Source: JAUXEH01 sp965602945
GTDB taxonomy: Bacteria; Acidobacteriota; Aminicenantia; Aminicenantales; Aminicenantaceae
Direction of reading: 5' to 3'
DNA: 10,106 nucleotides
Assembly: GCA_965602945.1 (NCBI GenBank)
Contig: CBFDBC010000141.1
Coordinates: 1-10,106, forward strand
Below the pieces are notes generated by a model. It was not told the DNA's origin. It worked only from the letters and a program-made list of their open reading frames with translations, and ran no database searches. Below, piece after piece: positions 6,297 through 10,106 of the stretch; position 1 is the stretch's first letter; each line of letters starts with the position of its first letter. The translations under genes were made by a program, and so were the position numbers.

Positions 6297-7937
6297 ATGC
6301 GGAATGGCTCAGGGCGTGAATTTCTGAGAAAGTACTCACTGTTTTTCTTGATCTTCCTGGTTACCGTCTCTGTGAGTATCTCGACCCAGACGGGAATAAG
6401 CGGAACCTGGGATCAGCTCGATAACCTGGCGGACTTCGGACCGTGCACCAGCATCATGGTAGGCCGCCTGGCCTCTGTGGACGGGTCGGTGATAACCTCC
6501 CAGACCTGCGACGGCAACTACCGGACCTGGGTCCGTATCGAACCGGCGCAGAAGTTTCCAGAGGGCGCCAAAACCAAGATATACGGCGGGCTGCTGCACA
6601 ACGAGTTCGCCGGTGACCTGAGACGCGTAGAAGTCAAGGGAGAGATCCCTCAGGTCAGGGAAACGTATGCCTTTCTGAACACCGCCTATCCCTGCCTGAA
6701 CGAAAAGCAGCTGGCCATCGGGGAAACCACCATCAGAGGCCGCGGAGAGCTGCGCAACACGGAAGGCATGTTCCTCATAGAAGAGATCCAGCGCATGATG
6801 CTGGAGCGCTGTACGACAGCTCGCGAGGCCGTCAAGCTGGCCGGAGAGCTGATCAAGGAGTTCGGCTATTGTGATTCCGGGGAGTGTCTCACCATCGCCG
6901 ATCCCCAGGAGGTGTGGCAGTTCGAGGTCTTCGGACAGGGGCCCCTGGAGATCGGTGGCGTCTGGGCGGCCCAGCGCATCCCGGATGACCACTGCGGCGT
7001 GTCCGCCAACATCCCGCGCATCGGTAAACTCGACCTGGACAACCCGGATTACTACATGGCTTCGGACAACGTACTGCAGGTGGCGCAGGAGATGGGCTGG
7101 TGGGACCCGGACAGCGGTGAAGATTTCGTATTCTGGAAGGCCTACTCAGGCCGCAAGCCTTTTTCTACCCGGGAATTTTTCGTGCTGAGCCGGCTGGCCC
7201 CTTCACTCAACCTGAGCATAGAGGCCGACGAGCTTCCCTTCGCGGTCAAGCCCGATGCCAAAGTCTCTGTCAGGGACGTCATCGCCCTCTTCCGTCAGAC
7301 GTACGAGGGAACCGACCTGGATATGACCAGGAACCTGGTCGCGCAGAGGCGCCGCTCCGAAGAGGTGTCCAAGAGTCCCATGGCCAATCCCTGGATGTCC
7401 TATGACATGATGTCGCTGCTGAACACCCTGAAGCCCGAGACCGTGGCCCGGCAGCGCACCATCGCCATCGCCGCCTGCTCCTACTCGGAGGTGCTCCAGT
7501 GCCGCGACTGGCTGCCGGATGCAATCGGCGGTATAGCCTGGTTTTCCTTCGACAATCCCGCCCAGAGCCCCCGGATCCCGATCTTCTCCGGGACCACGGA
7601 GCTTCCCCCCAGTTTCGAGATCTGCGGGCAGCATCGCTTCCGCACCGACTCGGCCTGCTGGTGGTTCCGCCGCGCCAACAAGCTGGCTACTGTCCGCTGG
7701 GGAACCACGCGGAAATTCATCGAGGATGCGGTCAAGGAATTCGAAGACAAGGCGTTCTCCGAGCTCCCCCTGATTGAGAAAGAGGTGTTGGGCCTCCTGG
7801 GAGATGGGGGAGCCGCGGACGAGGCTGCAGCGAGGAAATATCTGACCCAGTACACCAATGATTTCGCACGGGCGGCGATGAACAAGTACTGGGAGCTAGG
7901 GGACAGGTTCTGGACGATGTTTGCGCGGGGGTTTTAG
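6297..7937 (+). CDS. Exported C69-family dipeptidase (PepD-like, Ntn hydrolase)
   Basis: 546 aa, peptidase family C69 (formerly U34), the dipeptidase group with an N-terminal-nucleophile fold. A hydrophobic signal segment (about 14-30, LFFLIFLVTVSVSIST) is followed by about 20 residues and then the catalytic start C50-T-S-I-M-V-G with VDGSVITSQT (61-70), the pattern that begins mature C69 enzymes. Further family motifs are YAFLNTAYPCLNEKQLAIGET (about 124-144, with N135/E136), a GMFLIEEIQRMMLERC helix, and SGECLTIADPQEVWQFEV (194-211). Cys50 should become N-terminal after removal of the signal and a short propeptide, probably autocatalytic as in relatives. Predicted role: cleavage of dipeptides, or short peptide amides, in the periplasm. 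Start ATG is set by AGGAGG five bases upstream. The 3' end overlaps the convergent 91-aa gene by four bases. Confidence 0.9.
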   Translation: MRNGSGREFLRKYSLFFLIFLVTVSVSISTQTGISGTWDQLDNLADFGPCTSIMVGRLASVDGSVITSQTCDGNYRTWVRIEPAQKFPEGAKTKIYGGLLHNEFAGDLRRVEVKGEIPQVRETYAFLNTAYPCLNEKQLAIGETTIRGRGELRNTEGMFLIEEIQRMMLERCTTAREAVKLAGELIKEFGYCDSGECLTIADPQEVWQFEVFGQGPLEIGGVWAAQRIPDDHCGVSANIPRIGKLDLDNPDYYMASDNVLQVAQEMGWWDPDSGEDFVFWKAYSGRKPFSTREFFVLSRLAPSLNLSIEADELPFAVKPDAKVSVRDVIALFRQTYEGTDLDMTRNLVAQRRRSEEVSKSPMANPWMSYDMMSLLNTLKPETVARQRTIAIAACSYSEVLQCRDWLPDAIGGIAWFSFDNPAQSPRIPIFSGTTELPPSFEICGQHRFRTDSACWWFRRANKLATVRWGTTRKFIEDAVKEFEDKAFSELPLIEKEVLGLLGDGGAADEAAARKYLTQYTNDFARAAMNKYWELGDRFWTMFARGF

Positions 7938-8209
7938 CAGCAGCTGTGGTCGCTCCACCAGTTGTCGACTTCTTCCAGCATGCCGTCCTGGTTGCGGAAG
8001 AGGTACTTATGACCGTATCTGTCGCCTAGTTTCACGCCCTTGTATATCACTATCAGGGTGAGTTCGTCGTTCCTATCGAAATATTCTCGGGCTTTGGCCA
8101 GGGCCGTCTCTTCCGAGGCGTAGGCACGTGAGTCATCCAGGATCAGGGTTTTCTCGTCTTCGTAGTCTGATTTGGTTTTATGCCCTTCGATGTAGAAATA
8201 CTCTTTCAT
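7934..8209 (-). CDS. 91-aa protein of unknown function
   Basis: Not recognised. Start ATG at 8209-8207; upstream on this strand GATGAGG lies about six bases away, an acceptable SD. The protein is soluble-looking and polar, without signal peptide or membrane segment: N-terminal MKEYFYIEGHKTKSDYEDE, a charged helix (about 34-46, ETALAKAREYFDR), a hydrophobic strand LTLIVIYKGV (about 51-60), then GDRYGHKYLFRNQDGMLEE and an unusual C-terminus DNWWSDHSCC with two Trp, a His and two terminal Cys, possibly a metal site. Alternating strands and a helix suggest a small alpha/beta fold. It has its own promoter with an operator-like repeat (8279-8311), which supports it being a real regulated gene. Its stop overlaps the dipeptidase stop tail to tail (TTAG). 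Confidence 0.75.
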   Translation of the reverse strand: MKEYFYIEGHKTKSDYEDEKTLILDDSRAYASEETALAKAREYFDRNDELTLIVIYKGVKLGDRYGHKYLFRNQDGMLEEVDNWWSDHSCC

Positions 8210-8278
8210 GGCTGCCTCATCCTTTCATTCTGTATGATGATGTCGTTACTAATGATGACATGTCGGCCGATCATGACT

Positions 8279-8296
8279 GTTCACTATAGCGTGAAC
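8279..8296. promoter_or_regulatory. Inverted repeat GTTCAC-N6-GTGAAC over the minus-strand -10, candidate operator
   Basis: Perfect six-base half-sites GTTCAC (8279-8284) and GTGAAC (8291-8296) separated by six bases, overlapping the -10 box of the 91-aa gene promoter. The 12-base centre-to-centre spacing (close to one helical turn) suits a dimeric helix-turn-helix regulator. No regulator is encoded nearby. Confidence 0.5.
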
Positions 8297-8311
8297 GCAT
8301 CTTTTTCGCAA
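8283..8311 (-). promoter_or_regulatory. Sigma70-type promoter of the 91-aa gene
   Basis: On the minus strand: TTGCGA (8311-8306, 4/6), a 17-base spacer, TATAGT (8288-8283, 5/6). The predicted start near 8276 gives a leader of about 66 bases to the ATG at 8209. Confidence 0.6.
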
Positions 8312-8417
8312 GCCTTGAATTACGGGATTCTCCCCTTGGTGTCATCCTGTTCATGGCCTCCAACACCCGGGATCTTCTGACCGGAAAAATGTCTGAGGGA
8401 GCGTACCTGATTTTGCG

Positions 8418-8447
8418 TTGACATGGGTTTTTTTTATGTGTTATATA
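8418..8447 (+). promoter_or_regulatory. Strong promoter of the 69-aa gene with extended -10 and T8 spacer tract
   Basis: TTGACA (8418-8423, 6/6), an 18-base spacer containing T8 (8428-8435), and TATATA (8442-8447) preceded by TG one base earlier (extended -10, TGtTATATA). The predicted start near 8454 gives a leader of about 32 bases. The upstream in-frame ATG at 8423 overlaps the -35 box, which rules it out as the start of the 69-aa gene. Confidence 0.65.
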
Positions 8448-8485
8448 GGGTTCGAGCCTGTACATACTTTGGGAGGATTCAAAAA

Positions 8486-8695
8486 ATGGGCGAAAGAGAA
8501 GAAGCCTGTGAACGCATGCTCGATAATCTCCAAGACGCCATCGCAAGCCTGGAACGCGGGAAAGAAGAATGTGCGGCGGAGAGCTGGGATCTCTTTGCTC
8601 CAGAGGATCTGGACGAGGTCATCGAACTGCTCCGCGGTATGGCTTCCAAGCTGAATCTGAAGATATCGGAAGAAGATTTTGTTGAGGTAGAGTGA
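8486..8695 (+). CDS. 69-aa acidic helical protein of unknown function
   Basis: Not recognised. Start ATG at 8486 is chosen because GGGAGG (8471-8476) lies nine bases upstream and a strong promoter lies at 8418-8447; the frame is open further up, but an ATG at 8423 would overlap the -35 box. The protein has no signal peptide or membrane segment. It is rich in Glu/Asp with heptad-like hydrophobics: MGEREEACERMLDNLQDAIA (1-20) and SLERGKEECAAESW form one long helix, PEDLDEVIELLRGMASKL (about 39-56) a second, and NLKISEEDFVEVE an acidic tail. Two Cys (8 and 29). A helical hairpin that acts through protein binding is a reasonable guess, no more. It is 94 bases ahead of the M20 amidase gene, so readthrough into it is possible. 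Confidence 0.7.
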   Translation: MGEREEACERMLDNLQDAIASLERGKEECAAESWDLFAPEDLDEVIELLRGMASKLNLKISEEDFVEVE

Positions 8696-8789
8696 TCCCG
8701 GGCAGCCCCGGACATCCCCTGCATCGAACCCGCATCGTCCCGCCTGTTTTATTCCCATATTTCCGACCGTCCCGAAAGAGGGGATACGC

Positions 8790-10106
8790 ATGACAAAACG
8801 CAAAGCTTTTCACGGTCTAACCTGGGCCGCCGCCGGGCTGTGCCTGTGGTGGTTTTTTTCCTGGGCGGCACATGCGCAGCAGGCACCCGAACTGCGGGTC
8901 GATGGCGATCGGCTCATAGAACGGCTGGACAGGCTGTCGCGGTTCGGGGGAACCCCTGAGGGCGGTGTGAACCGCGTGGCCTTCAGCGATGAAGATATCC
9001 GCTCCCGTACCTACTTGAAGCAGCTGATGGAGGAGGCCGGTCTCGACGTCCGTATCGATCCCGCCGGGAACATGATCGGTAGACGGAAAGGCCTGGATCC
9101 TTCGCTGCCTGTCCTGTCCTGCGGTTCCCACACCGATACCGTGCCCCACGGAGGAAAATATGACGGGGCGCTGGGAGTGATGGCCGCCATCGAGGCCGTC
9201 CAGGTCCTGGAAGACAACCGGATCCGAACCCGTCACCCCCTGGAGGTCATCATCTTCACGGACGAGGAGGGAGGCCTCATCGGAAGCCGTGCCCTGGCCG
9301 GGGAGATATCGGACGAGGCGCTGAAGATCGTGAGCCACAGCGGCAAGACCATCCGGGAGGGAATACGTGCGCTGGGCGGTGATCCTGAGAAACTGGAGAG
9401 CGCCGGACGGAACGTGGGAGACATCGAGGCGTTTCTCGAGATCCACGTGGAGCAGGGCGGCGTGCTCGAGCGGCGGGGGATCGACATCGGCATCGTGGAA
9501 GGGATCGTAGGCATCAACTGGTGGGATGTCACGATCGAAGGGGCAGCCAACCATGCCGGCACCACACCGATGGACATGAGGCGGGATGCCATGCTGGCGG
9601 CCGCGCATTTCGTGATCGCCGTCAACGCCATCGTGCGTGCCGAGCCCGGGAGTCAGGTGGGAACCGTGGGCCGCATACGGGCGGAGCCGGGGGCTCCCAA
9701 TGTGATCCCGGGACGCGTGGTCTTAAGCCTGGAGCTGCGGGACCTTTCCGCCGATAAGATCCGTGTGATGTACGACCGCATCCGGGACGAATCCCTCCGG
9801 ATCGCCGAGCGGACAGGAACGGAGTTTTCGTTCTCGGCCATCGATGCCACGGCCGTTCCCGCCCCCACGCATCCCCGGATCCGGGATCTGCTGGAATCGT
9901 CCGCCGGGGACCTGGGCCTGACCAGCCTGCGTATGCCCAGCGGTGCGGGGCACGATGCGCAGGAGATGGCCGGGTTGGCCCCCATCGGCATGATCTTCGT
10001 CCCCAGTGTGGGGGGGATCAGCCATTCTCCCAAGGAGGACACACGCATGCAGGACCTGATCAACGGCGCCAACGTCCTGCTCCTCACCCTTCTGAAGCTC
10101 GATGGG
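8790..10106 (+). CDS. Exported M20-family amidohydrolase (N-carbamoyl amino acid hydrolase/allantoate amidohydrolase type), 3' end outside window
   Basis: 439 codons from ATG at 8790, with AGAGGGG six bases upstream, open to the right edge without a stop; the family is usually about 410-450 aa, so little is missing. A signal peptide (about 1-29, KRKAF then GLCLWWFFSWAAHA) precedes the M20 zinc-amidase domain. Dinuclear metal ligands by family pattern: H114 (CGSHTDTV), D125 (KYDGALGV), E159/E160 (FTDEEGG, catalytic base and ligand), H219 (EIHVEQGG) and H412 (ISHSPKEDT). A dimerisation/lid domain (about 225-340) contains NHAGTTPMDMRRDA (254-267, His255), and SGAGHDAQ (384-391) is the AllC/HyuC substrate-site motif. 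The reaction would be hydrolysis of an N-carbamoyl or related amide bond, releasing CO2 and ammonia if carbamoyl. Close homologues are mostly cytoplasmic, so export is notable. Exact substrate unknown. Confidence 0.92.
   Translation, partial: MTKRKAFHGLTWAAAGLCLWWFFSWAAHAQQAPELRVDGDRLIERLDRLSRFGGTPEGGVNRVAFSDEDIRSRTYLKQLMEEAGLDVRIDPAGNMIGRRKGLDPSLPVLSCGSHTDTVPHGGKYDGALGVMAAIEAVQVLEDNRIRTRHPLEVIIFTDEEGGLIGSRALAGEISDEALKIVSHSGKTIREGIRALGGDPEKLESAGRNVGDIEAFLEIHVEQGGVLERRGIDIGIVEGIVGINWWDVTIEGAANHAGTTPMDMRRDAMLAAAHFVIAVNAIVRAEPGSQVGTVGRIRAEPGAPNVIPGRVVLSLELRDLSADKIRVMYDRIRDESLRIAERTGTEFSFSAIDATAVPAPTHPRIRDLLESSAGDLGLTSLRMPSGAGHDAQEMAGLAPIGMIFVPSVGGISHSPKEDTRMQDLINGANVLLLTLLKLDG

Larger units (their letters stand above)
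8210..8485. promoter_or_regulatory. Divergent intergenic region with a promoter for each flanking small gene
   Basis: 276 bases between the minus-strand 91-aa gene and the plus-strand 69-aa gene. The left part holds the minus promoter with its inverted repeat; the right part holds the plus promoter with a T8 tract. Between them (about 8312-8417) I see only a weak GGTGT/ACACC pair (8339-8376) and nothing convincing. Confidence 0.55.

Noticed and set aside
8271..8546. 91-codon minus-strand open frame over the divergent promoters
   Set aside because: It would cover both promoters and the start of the 69-aa gene, is Arg/Ser-rich without motif, and has no SD that I can see.
8696..8712. GC hairpin TCCCGGGcagCCCCGGA after the 69-aa gene as terminator
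   Set aside because: Stem has a mismatch or slips between two registers, and no T-run follows.
8817..9608. 263-codon open frame on the minus strand near the right end
   Set aside because: Shadow of the M20 amidohydrolase, whose plus frame is open for 439 codons with all metal-site motifs.
1..10106. Mobile elements, CRISPR arrays, tRNA/rRNA genes, toxin-antitoxin or known defence genes
   Set aside because: No transposase or integrase motif, regular repeat-spacer pattern, cloverleaf or defence-domain signature was seen on reading both strands.

Overview
The window is 10.1 kb of a GC-rich, densely coding bacterial chromosome. Several things point to a Gram-negative (diderm) heterotroph: many predicted Sec signal peptides, a small outer-membrane beta-barrel protein, and a periplasm-directed set of hydrolases. 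A sulfatase-like protein with a TPR tail, an exported C69-type dipeptidase and a BAPKO_0422-type barrel together would fit Acidobacteriota/Aminicenantota-like or deltaproteobacterial lineages. That placement is an inference from gene content only; no marker gene or RNA gene is present.

Layout. 1-1432: 3' part of a serine beta-lactamase/DD-peptidase family hydrolase whose 5' end lies outside the window. 1433-1597: AT-rich leader. 1598-3517: exported sulfatase/phosphotransferase-superfamily enzyme with C-terminal TPRs and threonine at the usual formylglycine position. 3679-4533: exported HExxH protein of unknown family. 4585-5037: BAPKO_0422/DUF3996-type outer-membrane barrel. 5134-6045: RarD-type EamA permease. 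6046-6296: a structured regulatory region with an 18-bp inverted repeat that pairs fully as plus-strand RNA, a near-consensus sigma70-type promoter, and a perfect 12-bp palindrome in the promoter spacer. 6297-7937: exported C69 dipeptidase. 7934-8209 (minus strand): 91-aa protein of unknown function, overlapping the dipeptidase tail to tail by 4 bp. 8210-8485: divergent regulatory region with a promoter for each flanking small gene; the minus-strand promoter carries a perfect 6-6-6 inverted repeat over its -10. 8486-8695: 69-aa acidic helical protein. 8790-10106: exported M20-family amidohydrolase (N-carbamoyl amino acid hydrolase/allantoate amidohydrolase type), open at the right edge of the window.

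The recurring theme is envelope-located hydrolysis of peptide or amide substrates (beta-lactamase-like hydrolase, HExxH protein, C69 dipeptidase, M20 amidase), plus one inner-membrane permease and one outer-membrane barrel. Most genes have their own leader, so this is a neighbourhood of mostly separate units rather than one operon. No RNA gene, CRISPR array, insertion sequence or phage gene was seen. The less ordinary parts are the two regulatory regions at 6114-6267 and 8279-8447, the Thr-for-Cys/Ser change in the sulfatase-like enzyme, and the two small unrecognised genes.
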